Shown one piece after another: positions 1 to 12,729 of a stretch of DNA of 64,000 nucleotides. The notes under the pieces were generated by a model. That model searched no databases. It had not been told where the DNA came from and saw only the letters and a program-made list of their open reading frames with translations. Origin of the DNA: Auanema rhodensis (lineage: Eukaryota > Nematoda > Chromadorea > Rhabditida > Rhabditidae); contig OZ059896.1 of assembly GCA_964057225.1 (NCBI GenBank), positions 17,852,501 through 17,916,500 of the forward strand, written 5' to 3'. A program made the translations under genes and the position numbers. How positions within the stretch are numbered: the stretch's first letter is position 1; each line of letters opens with the position of its first letter.

Positions 1-214
1 GAGAGTAAGAGAGGTGAAATTTGAAAAAGTAAGGATACTTGATTTGAAATGAAACAATTAATGACAGAGAGCAAAGATGTGTGTTCATAGTTTTCATGTT
101 CATGATAGAAAAGTCAAAAAGTTGAAAATTCGGTATTTTTTGGAAATAAATTGAAAAATATATATTATGAATAAGATATAATTTATCATTAAAATAGGTA
201 AGATTAGAGGAATA

Positions 215-270
215 AAGAGAGAGAGAGAGAGGGGGGGGGGTGGAAAGAGAGCGAGAGAGAGAGAGAGAGA
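215..270. repeat. (GA)n array with embedded G10 run
   Basis: GA dinucleotides interrupted by ten consecutive G and a short AAAG spacer. Seen directly in the sequence; one of many GA/CT arrays in the window. Confidence 0.95.
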
Positions 271-670
271 TGTTGAAGAGATGATGAACTTAATATAGTA
301 ATAAGAGGTTAATATCTTAATAATGACAATATTTCATTTTTTTTAAAGTTTCGAAATTTGTTTCTCTGAAAAAATAATTTTTTTCCTTTCATCTGATGTA
401 CTTCCGTGCTATATATACATGTACCGTTGTTATTCAGATGAGGATGATGATGACGACTATATTCATTGTATAGACAGTAGCCATTCAAAAAAAGTTATTT
501 TATAAACTGTTAGCCACAAAAATATTTCCTTCTATCATTATAAATCTTTCCCTTTCTATCTTTTTATCTCTCAATTTCTCTATATATTTCATTTGTCATT
601 TCATCCTCCAAACATTCTCTTACTTTCAATCCTATTCATAGTCTTTACCTCCCTCCATTTCTGTCTGTTT

Positions 671-716
671 CTCTCTCTTCTCTCTCTCCCCCCCTCTCTC
701 TCTCTCACTCTCTCTC

Positions 717-762
<46 letters not shown>
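671..762. repeat. (CT)n array
   Basis: About 90 bases of almost pure CT with a short C run in the middle. It generates a serine/leucine open frame that is not a gene. Confidence 0.95.
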
Positions 763-1205
763 ACTCGTTGTATTCTTTTTAACTTCATTCGAGTTTTTCC
801 TCTCTGATAACTTTTTTTCGTATACATTTACTGTATCTTATTCATTTTTTAATTCAATTGGTCGAAAAAATAACATGAAATGCAGTATTCTTTTTGTGAA
901 AAAAAAAGATTAAAAAGCTGTGTCGGCATTCAAAAGAGTGAACAAATTATTTGAGTTCATACACAGGTAAAATACATGAACATAGAGGGGGTGGGTGTGA
1001 ATCTGTGTGTGTATGTGTGTACATTCATGTACGTATGCAGGTGTAGGTGGCGAAAAACATAGGAGACGGAAAGGAAGATATAAAGTACTAGGAATATTTT
1101 TGAAACTTATTTACTATGAAAAATAGAAAAATTAGAACATATTTAAAAGGGAAATAATATAAATTATGAATGTAAGATAGAGAAAAAAGATTTATATATA
1201 TGTAA

Positions 1206-1207
1206 AG

Positions 1208-1249
<42 letters not shown>

Positions 1250-1269
1250 GAGAGAGAGAGAGGGAGAGA
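1206..1269. repeat. (GA)n array
   Basis: About 60 bases of GA with occasional GGG interruptions. Confidence 0.95.
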
Positions 1270-2253
1270 TATTAAGAAACAATGATGTATCGCAATTCAA
1301 TTGAAGATTCAATATTCATATGTAATAAGAACTAATAAAAAATGTCGGAGATAAACCAAAAAATGCTATTCAGAAAGCTAAAATTTCGAACATCGGTCAT
1401 TGTGATGAGCATTAGTGACGTCTTATTGCTATATCCATCTTTTGGGGAGGAACAACAGACTGGCAACTGTGTCTATGTCCATAAGCTCAGTAGTGATGAA
1501 CTTGTAGCTTAGTCAGAGCAGGTCCGGTGGGAAGCAATGCAGTGCTCAGACTGATTTAGATACAAAGTTTAATTTGGTGGCTTCCCCCACCCATTCTTCA
1601 GCTCTGCTGATGGTGGGGGGAGGGATGAAGAGATGATACCAGTCCATTTCACAGTATTTTTCCTGAATTCTCTTCGTTCTCTGCTCATTCACAGCTTCAA
1701 TCTCTCTATATTGCTCTGTTAGTCGTATTCTCTTTTGAGTTCACAATCACTCGTTCATCTTTCCATTATAATCATTTTCACTGCTGCTAACAATCCGTCT
1801 CTCTCTCTTTCTTTATCTTTCTCTCTCCCTCTCTATTCCTCCTCTCTCTCTTGCTATCTAAATGATATGTTCATATCTATCTTGAACAGTTTACCCTTTT
1901 TCTCCAAATTTATCTTTGATATGATCAACTATCTATTTCTTTGCTGAATTTTAAAAATCATTTTCATATTTATTCTTAATTAAAAGTTCATTTGTCTAAC
2001 GAATTATATTTAAAGATAAAAAACGATTAAAACTCTTCTCATTGAATAGAATGTGAAGAGTTTTTTAATCATTTCTTTGCACTTCTCGCTCTCTCTATTT
2101 ATCTGTCTCTCTCTTCCTCTCTCTCTTTCTTTCTCTTTCTCTCTCTCTCTCTAAATATCGTTCTCTTCCTATCTTGTCAATACATTTTGATCGTCACTGT
2201 TCTCTCATCGTTGATCGTTATCTTTTCAGCCTTAACGAAATTTTCATATTTAC

Positions 2254-2255
2254 AG
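2254..2255 (+). promoter_or_regulatory. Unpaired 3' splice site before the small peptide gene
   Basis: TTTTCATATTTACAG lies directly before TTAAAAC and the ATG at 2263. With no visible upstream exon this fits a trans-splice acceptor, seven bases from the start codon, as is usual for nematode spliced-leader genes. It could instead be the acceptor of an unseen 5' exon. Confidence 0.5.
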
Positions 2256-2262
2256 TTAAAAC

Positions 2263-3018
2263 ATGTTCAGCAAAGCCGTCCTTCTTCTATCATTACTTTT
2301 TGTAATCAGTTCAGGTAATAGAAACAATTAATACTTTTGAAGATTATAAAGTAAATATTTGAAAAGTTCCTTAAAATTGCAAAAGATATACACACACATA
2401 CAGTCTCATACCCTCATACACACATACAAACATATACTATATCATCATTTAGCATCAAAGATAATCAAAATAATACTATGTGTCTGTCTGTCTGTCTGTC
2501 TGTGTGTTGTATCATGTGAGAGATAATACTCAATTCATCTGTCTACTTTCGTCACTCCCCCCCCCCATTTTTCATAAAAATAAATAAAAATATTTGTTTT
2601 TTTCAGCAACTAGAGATACCTTCAAGCGAACTCCCAGCTTACTCGATTATCTTAAATCTCCAATGTTAATGGGATATGCACCTCAGGAGTATAATAAGGT
2701 TGGATGATGAACATCATACAAATTTCGATTCTAACAGAACTTTTCAAAAATTAGAAATTTTTTTCAAAATTGTATTCCAAGTTTATTGAAGAAAGTTTTA
2801 AGTTTTCACAAAACAACATACATTATTCCATTTTTCATGTTTTTACTTGAACAATTATCTTATTTATCAAACAAAAAAGAATATTATATATCTACAAATT
2901 GAATAAAATAAATAATCAAATAGAATATATTCATATTCAGGAACTTCCAAATTTGCAATATCTGATGTATCTACGTGATCCTCCTCATGGTGCAAATTCC
3001 ATGTTAACATTTCCATGA
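2263..3018 (+). CDS. Small secreted or neuropeptide-like precursor
   Basis: Three exons (2263-2314, 2607-2698, 2941-3018) join in frame to a 73-residue protein. Each junction is GT-AG with TTTTTCAG or ATATTCAG acceptors. The first 18 or so residues (MFSKAVLLLSLLFVISS) form a clear signal peptide. After it come TRDTFKR, where the Lys-Arg pair is a plausible prohormone-convertase site, and then a peptide of about 48 residues beginning TPSLLDYLKSPMLMGYAPQE and ending in NSMLTFP. There are no cysteines, so it is not a disulfide-rich toxin or defensin type. I do not recognise the family. An AATAAA at 3159-3164, 141 bases after the stop, fits a polyadenylation signal. The exon joins and signal peptide are seen directly; the neuropeptide role is inference. 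The gene converges on the globin gene. Confidence 0.65.
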
Positions 3019-3158
3019 TAAAATACATAATAAGAAGACTGCATAACATGATCCGAATCTCGAACTCTTTGTAATAATCTACGTCTCATGTGTAATTTAA
3101 TTGAAAAAAATCTTTTTTTTTTCATGTTTTTTTTGATTAAATATACATTGACTTTGAA

Positions 3159-3164
3159 AATAAA
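3159..3164 (+). terminator. Polyadenylation signal AATAAA of the small peptide gene
   Basis: Canonical AATAAA 141 bases downstream of the TGA at 3016-3018 in an AT-rich stretch. Confidence 0.5.
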
Positions 3165-3349
3165 TTAAACAGAGTATATACTATTATATGAACAATAATA
3201 ACAATAATAATAATAATAATAGTTATATATATTTTTATTATGATTAAGAAAAAATATCGTAAAAACTATATAATAACGTCTATTTTCTTGTCAGTTTTAT
3301 TCTTTTATTTTTTCAATTTTCAATGTATATTATTCACTGTTTGTATGCT

Positions 3350-3352
<3 letters not shown>

Positions 3353-3399
<47 letters not shown>

Positions 3400-3400
3400 T
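3353..3400. repeat. (CT)n array between convergent genes
   Basis: About 48 bases of CT in the 675-base gap between the stops of the small peptide gene and the globin. The rest of the gap is AT-rich and holds TTTATT at 3485-3490, which on the minus strand is AATAAA and may be the globin polyadenylation signal. Confidence 0.9.
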
Positions 3401-3693
3401 TATCTCTCATGTTTCGTCAATACACAGTACATATTTAGAGTTTAAACAGAAAACATTGAAAAGAGATTCAAAGAAACAAATTGTTTTATTCATATTTTTC
3501 CACACTAGAACTTCGATGTGTGTGGAAAGTACGTCGAGCCAGTTGACGTAATGGTCGAAGAAAACCACTAGATTCGTTCTTTTTTTCTGAAAAAAAAATT
3601 TTTTTCTTCTGCAAAGTAAGAAGATGAAAAAAAATTGTATTTATAACTAAAGATGAAAATTTAGTCAACTGATGGTATATTTCTTAATACTTA

Positions 3694-4126
3694 TTAATGG
3701 AAATATATGCGCAAACCTTGAAACTTCCTGTTCGCTAAGTGGTTGATTCGTGGTAGTGTATGCGAATGCGATATTTGAACTGAAGCTAAAAAAGAAAATT
3801 TTAATAAAAAATTCATTAAATAGCATTATTTGTTTTCTTATTTTTTAAATTTGAAATAATAATTTTCAACAAAATGCGTTAAAGCCTGAGCTTTAAAGTA
3901 CACAACTTGGAGAATAAAAAAGAATACATAAGAATTCTTTTGATCAATTCATGTAAATTGTTGGTTGTTCTTCTGCCAAAACGAATATTATAACGTCTTG
4001 AAACATACTTAGATCATTCAAAGTTGTACTTGAGCTTGACTCAGATATGAGCGTTGTTCCTCCATCCTTGTTAGCTTTTCGATTCTTGATGTCTGTATTG
4101 AAACCGATCTGAAATTTATAAAATGA

Positions 4127-4176
<50 letters not shown>

Positions 4177-5153
4177 AAGAGAGATTACTAATTTTCTATA
4201 ATAATTTCATGATAAGCCAATATCTGTTAAAACTATCATCCGAAAGAAGAATATAAAACTTGAGTATTAAATTGAAATAAAAATATTTTTTTTACGAAAT
4301 TTGTTTCTTACGTTGTGTAAATAATTGATATAAACTTGTCTTGTAATATAGACATAATATAAATAACTATTCATAATAATTTCTTTATATTATTCATTTT
4401 ATTTTAATATTTTTGATAATAATAATAATAAAAAACAGGAAATTACTTATATAAATTAAAAATTCTAGTACCTTCATTCTCTTAATAAGAACGCGAAGTA
4501 CATTACGCCAACATATAATTGTTCTATCCAAATTAGTGATATTATGAAAATAAGAATCCTGTTTTTTTAAATAAATAATAAAAATAAGTTCGCCATTTTA
4601 CATAAAACATACTGATTCCAATACTTTACGAAAATGAAATAAAGTACATTCGATGAAAACAGCCCAATAATATGGTTTAAATCCACGTTGTTCAGCTAGA
4701 CGACCATGTACTCGGCCTAGATTATCACACAAACTATCAACAGATGTTGGATTATCAAGTGCTTCAACTACTGATTCCAGTACCTAAATCAGTTAGATCA
4801 AGTTTGGATATGTTCTATGATATCATATAGTATGTATATGTATGTTTCGAAATCAGAATAACTAGCTGATGTACCTGCATAAAACGTAAAGCGTGAAATT
4901 CCATTTCTTTGCTATATGTTCCATTCTGAGAAACTTTCATAAAAGGGAAAAGCTGTAATCATATAATTCGTTCATCAAACTTAAGTGTTAGAGTAGAAAT
5001 CTCAAGAAATTTTACCTGCTTAGCGTCTGGACTCTGGCTGAATATCATTTCAAATATACAGGAAGCTGTTGAATTAATGTTTTTTTTCAAAATTCCCCAA
5101 CTTCTTCGAATAAAAGTTTTATCTTCAGGAGTAATACACTCAAGAGCATCCAT
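3694..5153 (-). CDS. Globin, nematode glb family
   Basis: Six minus-strand exons (5153-5016, 4952-4875, 4783-4613, 4558-4472, 4108-4009, 3785-3694) join in frame to 221 residues. The globin fold is clear. The N-terminal helix reads ITPEDKTFIRRSWGIL; exon 2 gives LFPFMK with a CD-corner Phe near residue 50, and FHALRFM with the probable distal His E7 at residue 66. Exon 3 gives LGRVHGRLAEQRGF with the proximal His F8 at residue 98. Exon 4 supplies the H helix ending CWRNVLRVLIKRMK. Both haem-contacting histidines are present, so haem binding is expected; the role (O2, NO or redox sensing) cannot be read. The C-terminal 65 residues, from IGFNTDIKNRK onwards, are Ser/Thr-rich and extend beyond the fold, as in many nematode globins. 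I chose the ATG at 5153; the frame is open a little upstream but has only a TTG. An acceptor-like CTTTTAG lies at 5206-5207. A GA array (4131-4182) sits in the fourth intron. Confidence 0.93.
4131..4182. repeat. (GA)n array in globin intron 4
   Basis: About 50 bases of uninterrupted GA on the plus strand, i.e. CT on the sense strand of the globin, placed about 25 bases upstream of the acceptor of exon 5. Confidence 0.95.
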
Positions 5154-6978
5154 CTCTTTCAATTTTATTTTAAATAAAAAAAAACAAAAATATTGTTTTA
5201 ATTACCTAAAAGGAAAAAAAGTTTTTAATTTATTAACAATGTTGTTAAATGAAAAGAATAATAAGATTAAAAGAAACAATTGATTTCAAAAAAATAATTG
5301 AAATCAAACAAAAAAAAACTTGACAGTTGATAGATACATATATGAAATTTATAAAAAAAAGTATTATAGATAAATGGAAGCACAGCTGCATTTAACACAT
5401 AGCTTCACAAGATATTTGGTTTTTTTGTTTGAAAAACAACAAAAAGAAAAGATATAAATAAAATAAATTAGAATACAACTATGTATATTTATTATAAATA
5501 TTAATTTTTATAAAATATTATAACAAATAGAATAATAAATAATACTATCGCATATGTATAGATACATACGTGATATTAGAAGGATGTCTCTTGAGGAGTG
5601 AACTGTTTTTTGGCTCAAACACCTATATAAGCTCTCACTCAACTCATCAATAGGCTTTCAAAACTGAACTCAGCTGGTTTTAGCTTTTAGTTTAGTAAAG
5701 CCGCATAAAGTTGCAACATCTTAAAGGAATTATATAAACTTTATATGTTAAAGATGATTTAGAATGTTTTAACTAATTGATGACAAGGTATGATCTTTAA
5801 AATTAATATTATCATGTCATTTGAAGCATTTTTGCGAGAATTGAGCATAAAAATGTATGAAGGAAGTACGAATTTCCGGCTTTTACTCAATTTACGATAA
5901 AATTAATATTTGAAATTTAACTGAACTGCAAGCAAGCAAGTTATACCTATCTAGCAAATTATTATTAGAATTCTTAGGATCAAATAGTAATTTTCGAACA
6001 TTTTTTTTCATTCATAACTAACTAATCAAATTGAATTATTAGAATATCTCGCAATATCTAGTATATAGAAGAAAAGATAAGAGAAGATATTTCAAATGTT
6101 TCATGAGTTCAAGAATTTGATGATCAATTTCAATTTTAAGAAAAACATTAAATAAATCTTTTTTTTTGATTAATTATCTTAATATTTAAGTTCAAATAAT
6201 AACAAAACCAAACATAAAATGATAGATATTACTAGAAAAATGATGACAAAGTGAAGAAGAATAACAAATTTAGAATACATTTTCTAAAATTATTTATATA
6301 AATATATGTATATATATATATATAGAAACATGTCTTATTTAAATAAATATATAAATAGTACTTGAAGATGAGCATAACAATATGATTTAAGCTATAAGAA
6401 TAACTAAAAAGAACAAGAAAAAGGTCATACAATATACGTTTTCTATCTATGTTCTATACATATACGTGTATATTTATATATTTACAGATATAGTATATGT
6501 TTATTATGCTATAAATAGCATAACTAACTAATATATGACACATTAGTTAGACAAGAAAATTGACATGATTGACTACTAGGAAAAGTCATGTTGTTAAAGA
6601 GCCAACACCGAACATGAGCAGGCCAGCACAGTTAGCAGCACATTGAGCTCTTGTTTCAGTTTAATACACAGAAAAATGTCAAAATTGGAATCAAGAAATG
6701 AGGTTCAAAATTTCATTACATCATGAAGGCTATTTCGAATAATAGAGCAGATTAGCTGATTGAGAGAGAAAGGCAAGAAGAAGAGGGAGAAGGAGGAGGT
6801 GGAGAAAAGATAGAGGGAGAGAGAGTGAGAGAGAAAGAGAGGTAGAAAAAGAGAGGAAATTAAGGAATGTAGAAATGAAAGAAAATTAGTAAGTTAAGCT
6901 GCTAACTGGTATTGCAACTTAAGAGGTATAGAGGTAGAGAAATATGAATAGAAAAAGAGAGAATGTTGGAGAAAGAGG

Positions 6979-7009
<31 letters not shown>

Positions 7010-10000
7010 AAAGTGTATACGTGTGTTGATAACATGTACAATAGTTAGTTGATGCTCCATTTCTAAGAATGCAATCTAGAAGCGATCCAACAAAATTTTT
7101 CAATTATTTCAAATAAAATGAAACGAAAACGAATATTAAAGAAGAAATATTGGCTAAGAGAATAAAGTTTCTTGAGCAAGATTTACTTTTAACTATATTT
7201 TCCATTGTTTTACTTAATCTACTCGTTCGCATAGTTAAAAAAAAAACTTAAAAAATCCCATTTATGGAGATTATTCTTCATTTTGATGGAAAATGTTATG
7301 AAGCATATATGAATATATCATTATACCATCATTATGCCATCATTTTTCGTATATTTAACTATACAGATTATAATAATATTATTTATACATAAAAGATATA
7401 TAAGATTTAACTATAATATTATAATATAAATAAATTAATCCATAATTAACATGTAAAAGAAGATGCAACAATGATAATTTTTGCGATCATTAAGCTACGT
7501 TTCATGTATAAAAATTATAAGAACATTCATATGTACATACAGTATAGCATAGTTATATAAGAATTTTTATAATAAAACCTAAAGAAATTTATAAAATTGG
7601 GTAGTAGAATCTGTATATGTATATATAAAGTAAAAAACTAAATAAATTAATATGATATCATAATTTATTTGAAATATTGTTCTTTATATGATAAAAGAAG
7701 TTATAACTATATATGTAATAAGTATATAATAGTTAATCTTTGTATATTACTTTATATAAAAATTAATAAAATTAATTATAATTCTTTTAACTATAAATAG
7801 TTTAATTACTTTCTTTTTTTTTTCTTATTTTAATGCTCAATTCTAAATCCATCATGTAATTAAGTGAAATAATGTTTTGTTAAAGGTCAATCACAAAATT
7901 GAAAAAAGATTTGCCCATTAGAAATGAGAAAAAAAGAAAATTAATTTTTAAAATTTTTCAATTGCAATATAAATTGAGGTTGAAACCTCTGAAAATAAGA
8001 CAACTTAACGAACAAATTTTAAAAGTATCATAATATACGTTACAAAAAATTTCAGATTTACTTACAACATTGATTACTCTCATGTATATAGTCGTTTCAT
8101 GCCGTACTTCTCTCAAGTTAAGATGATAACGTTTGTTACTAGCAAAGTTGAGATTTTCATATTGCTCATGGGAGCTTTCTGTCAGACATGAAATTTAAGA
8201 GCAGCATTCATGCGTTAAGTTTATGTACTTTTTGACTGGTTCAGCCTTTTTTTTTTTTGTCATAGACAGAATTGAATTTCTATGTATAATCAGAAAAATG
8301 TGATAACGATTACAGTTAACTATGATAAGTCAGTTATAGCTCTTCATTCATTTTATGTACATATATATACTATATAGTATAGTTAGGAATAGAGGCAAAT
8401 ACAAAGAATCAGCCAATGAAGAAGATAGGAGCATCTGTTTTTTAATTAATAATACGTTTGGTATAGTGCTTGTCTACCTGAAAGCATAATAAAGAAAATC
8501 CGACAAATCTTTCGCTTTTGTATTTTTTGTTGGAAATTAGCTGTTCTTCTATCTTCTCTTGTACCAACCACTCATTATAACTCTCTCTCTCTCATCTCAT
8601 TCAACTCTATTTCTCTTTCGCTTTTTCTATACAGAATTCTAATTATATAGGCTAATCGGTCGAACAGCATAAGGCTCAGGTCATATATCCGGTTCGTCGT
8701 CATTCTCCAGCCAGCCTCACTTTTCTACCTTCATGCCCTCTCACTCAGTTACAGTTAGGATAAAAAGTTATTATATAATATCTGAATCAGTTAATATCTT
8801 CTATCATATTCAATGTATTTAACAAGAATAACTTCTAAATGAGTTTGTCAACAAGCTTTCTCTGGACGTCGCACACACAACATCTCCCATCCCCTTCTCT
8901 CTCTCTCTCTCCCTCCTTCTCTCTCTCTCTTATTTGATATTCAACTGTGTTTTGGTATCATCCATCATTTACTTCCACTATCATCTACATATTGACTTTT
9001 TTAGTGTTTTCTTTCATTTCGATACCCTACAACTACTTACCTCGTCACTGAAACTTCACCTTCAATTCACAAAACTTCCTCTCTTTTTTCCTCGCAGTTT
9101 CCCTCTGTATTTTCTAGGTTTCCTTCAAAACTTCAATGTCTCCGCTTTATACCTTCACCATCAATTCACTCTTTGTTTCAACTATTTCATCCGACGATCA
9201 GTTGTCGATCATCTTCTGTCCTTCTGGCGTCCTTTACCATTTTTTTTCAAACTTGGCGCTCAAATATATAAGTCTTTGTATGTCTAGCCGCTAATATATA
9301 GAGTTATAAACTTTTATTTATTAAGATATTTATTGTATTTTTCCAATTAATTTTCAAATTATTTGGTTATAATATGAAAAGCTTCAACTTTTCTCCAAAA
9401 CATGCATATAGTTTTATATTCGCGTTTTCCGTGATCAGAGATCTCTTTAACTTTTCATTACTCTCCTTTCCCTTCTTTCTCTTAATCCTCATTTTTTCTT
9501 TTTTTTTTTTTATAATTTTATAACATATAGCATTTGAAAAGCAACGTACTGTTCTCTGAATTCCATGATTTTCAACTAAAAAAATCCCATTATTTCCTAA
9601 TGGCTCTATTCAATCAAAGATGATATTCAGTTCCCATAATGCATAATAGGAAGATATCAATTTTGTATTGATGAAATGAACTAGTTTTTTCAAATATTCT
9701 GTATTTTCAAATATTTTCTTTTCGGAACTTATCTTCTTTCCATACTTTCTATCCCTACCCTTTTTCTGAATAGCCTCAAGTTTGCCCTGATGTTATACCT
9801 ATTATTGAATATTTCAATATTTCCAAATAAGGCAAATCCAACAATTCAATCTTCAACATTTCATTTAAGACATTTGTTTGAAACATACACAAACAAACAC
9901 TGTATTATTGTTCTTTATTGAAGAAAAAAGAATTGTTTTTCTTTATGATAATCAGTTAGAATGCTAAAGAATATTTCAAAGAGAAGATCCTATCAATGAT

Positions 10001-10600
10001 TCATTAAATTCCAATTGTGAACGCAAAATTATAAAAAAAAAAGAAAAAAAAAGGATTCTGATGAAAAAAAGATAAAAAGACTTCAAATGGCTTGTAGTCA
10101 GCATGAGCCTGTTGTCCATAAAAATTAAAATTGAGGACAATTCAGCCGAATGAATACATGAAAACGGAAAGGACAGTCATTTTAATTTTTCAGGCAAAAA
10201 GCGATTAATAGACGACCCGCTTGAATAAGGTGTGTAGGCAATGTCCTCAGAGGAGGAAAAATGACCTCGAAGATTATTCCATTACCTTTCGTATTTACCG
10301 ATTTCAGAAGGTAGAATAGAGTGGTTGTACTGGATGTAATAGAAAGAAATACGTTTGGTTGAAGTAAAGCTATGAGGAAGATGAGTATAGAATTGAAAAA
10401 AGAGAAAGATAGAGAGATGAAAGAGTTATACAGTGAGAGAAATAGAAAATATCAAACATAACTCAATGTTTTGAGCATTGAGCAAGAAAAACAAAAGTGA
10501 AATTCACATTCTTATAAAAGGCCAATCTATGAAAAATACTATGTGAACGTGCATTTCATGCATATCAACATAGTTTGTAGGGATGTGAGAAATTAAAAAA

Positions 10601-10601
<1 letters not shown>

Positions 10602-10655
<54 letters not shown>

Positions 10656-10656
10656 A
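10602..10656. repeat. (GA)n array
   Basis: About 55 bases of GA repeats; open frames over it on the minus strand are repeat artefacts. Confidence 0.95.
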
Positions 10657-12613
10657 TGAGAGAAAAGAGAAATAGAGGTAACAGTACGAGGAGAGAGGAA
10701 GAGTAGAAAAATAAAAATAAAGATGAAAACATGTATATGAGAGTACAACAAGATAGGTAGACCAATGAATGAGTGAGATTACAAAAGACATGTCAGATGA
10801 GAAACATCATACACATGAGAGAGTGTCTCCGAGAATAAAAGGTAGAATTGAGGTATAAGAGATAGAGAGAGAGAGAGAAAGAGAAGTAGAGGAATAGAGA
10901 AAAGTGAGGATAGTTTGACTGTCGTCATCATCGTCTGGCTATTCATTTGACCATATATTGATTTTTCTACTTGCTTAGCCTCAAACATCAAATAACCTTA
11001 TTATCAGTTATTTTCTTAAATAATAGTTCTACTATCAATACATAGTTATATAACATTATTTATATAAATAATAATATTATTTATTAATATGCGTGAATGA
11101 TGACGATGATGATGATGATGATGATGTTGATTTTTCTATAATTAGATAAAGATACATATTTTGAATTAATTCATAACTATAGCTAATTGAAATTTTTTAA
11201 AATTTTGTTTTATTTATACATATAGTATATGCTTTTAGTTATTTATTTAAATCAAGTCGGGTTGTTGTTGATTCAAACATGTTCTACATAGTCTGGTTTA
11301 TTACGATTTTTCCTTTTTAACTTTCAATAACCGTTTTGTTTGTTTACATTTCACATCATTATATTTCTCTAAATAAGGTTAATCCGTCTTTTCTTTGAAT
11401 ATGTTCTTCATGTCAGTTTCACAACATGCTTTTGGTCAGTTCTTACATCTTTGAAATGCTTCGACTGGATTAAGGCCTTGAGAAGCTACATGTCATCACC
11501 TGTGAAACAGTTGGCTAAGGTTTCAGCTTTTTTTTGCTGATTTCTCCTTTGGCAGACGATGAATTTGAGACATTTTTTTGGAGGAAAAATAACTTTTTTG
11601 TATAAATTGTCAGCATAGTTGACAGAGAAGGTCATTAATTTCATTTTCTTTGACTACATTCGCTTCATCTTCATTTTCATTTTCACATAGTCATTAACCA
11701 TTTTGCATTAACCATCATCTACATCGCTCTCATCATCGTCATTATCAAAATCTTTTTCTTCTTGGTCATTCTCGTTCTTCTCTTGTTGTCGCCATCTCCT
11801 CATTGCCTCTGATATTCCTTGCTTGATGTGCTTATCGTCATCAGAATGTTCACCTGGTTGTCACCTTGTTCGTCGTCACTTTCGTTGTCAATGTTTCCTC
11901 TGATGGAACATCTCTTAAGGTCATTGACAGTTGCAAATGCAAATAATTGACGACAATGATCAGATGCTGCCAGATGCTTTGAGGAAGAGGTAGTAGCCAG
12001 TTGTTCAAATTGTCTTCATCATTTCCATCTTGTTGTCAGTTTTTCATATTGAATCGTCTATTTCTATTTCTGTTAGCTCTTACTCTAAACCATTTTTCAT
12101 TACCTGATATGTATGTTATATCGTATATCTATATAAGGTAATCTGATATACATCTCACCTCCACTATCGCTCCCTTTCTCTTTCTCTTACTTTATAATTC
12201 CTTTTATCCTAATGCAATCCATTCTCTCTCTTTATTTTCCTCTTTTTCTCTTTTACGTTTTGCAAATATGTTTGGTTCCTCTATTCAAGCTCTTATTGCT
12301 TGTATGCTTCATCACTTTCTGCATTAAAAAACGTTTTCACACGCTTTGAATGTGTTATCAATACAGCTCAGTTAACTATACACATAATAGTTAAATGGTC
12401 TAAAATCGATTTTCATATTTTAATTCATTAGTAGTAAGTAATAATAAGAATTTATTATTATATTTATATATTATAAAACTTATTCTAAAGTGTTTTTATT
12501 TCAATGATTAGCATAATAACATTTTATATGCACAGTATGTTTCACATATTGTTCATGTAAAAAACTTTCCGGACTTTTATAGGTTTCACTTCTATACTAT
12601 AGGCTTCAATTCT

Positions 12614-12729
12614 CTTTCTCTCTCTCTCTCGCTCTCTCTCTCTCACTACTTTACCTCTTTCTACCTCTCTTTCTACTTCTCTACCTCTCTCACTACTTCT
12701 CTACCTCTCTCTCTTCTTCTCTACCTCTG
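12614..12729. repeat. Degenerate tandem repeat rich in CTCTACCTCT
   Basis: A CT run followed by several imperfect copies of TTCTCTACCTCT-like units. Seen directly; no function suggested. Confidence 0.75.

Larger units (their letters stand above)
1..2253. other. Left-edge intergenic region, no gene seen
   Basis: No reading frame here looks like protein; the longest open frames are artefacts of CT/GA dinucleotide runs. The region is AT-rich with several GA or CT arrays (about 215-270, 671-762, 1206-1269, 1800-1856, 2090-2154) and a ten-base G run at 231-240. The last few hundred bases presumably contain the promoter of the small peptide gene that starts at 2263, but no specific element can be assigned. 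Confidence 0.6.

Noticed and set aside
593-913. 106-codon frame rich in Ser and Leu
   Set aside because: Produced by a CT array; no domain, no splice logic.
4520-4620. Alternative exon 3 end in the globin (TCAG)
   Set aside because: Taking one more base before the donor shifts frame and meets a stop after six codons; the GTATGT donor at phase 0 keeps the H helix.
8650-8710. tRNA-like boxes (TAGGCTAATCGG and GGTTCGTC)
   Set aside because: The flanks cannot form a seven-base acceptor stem or a proper T arm.
10504-10991. Overlapping minus-strand frames
   Set aside because: Built on a GA array read as Ser-Leu repeats.
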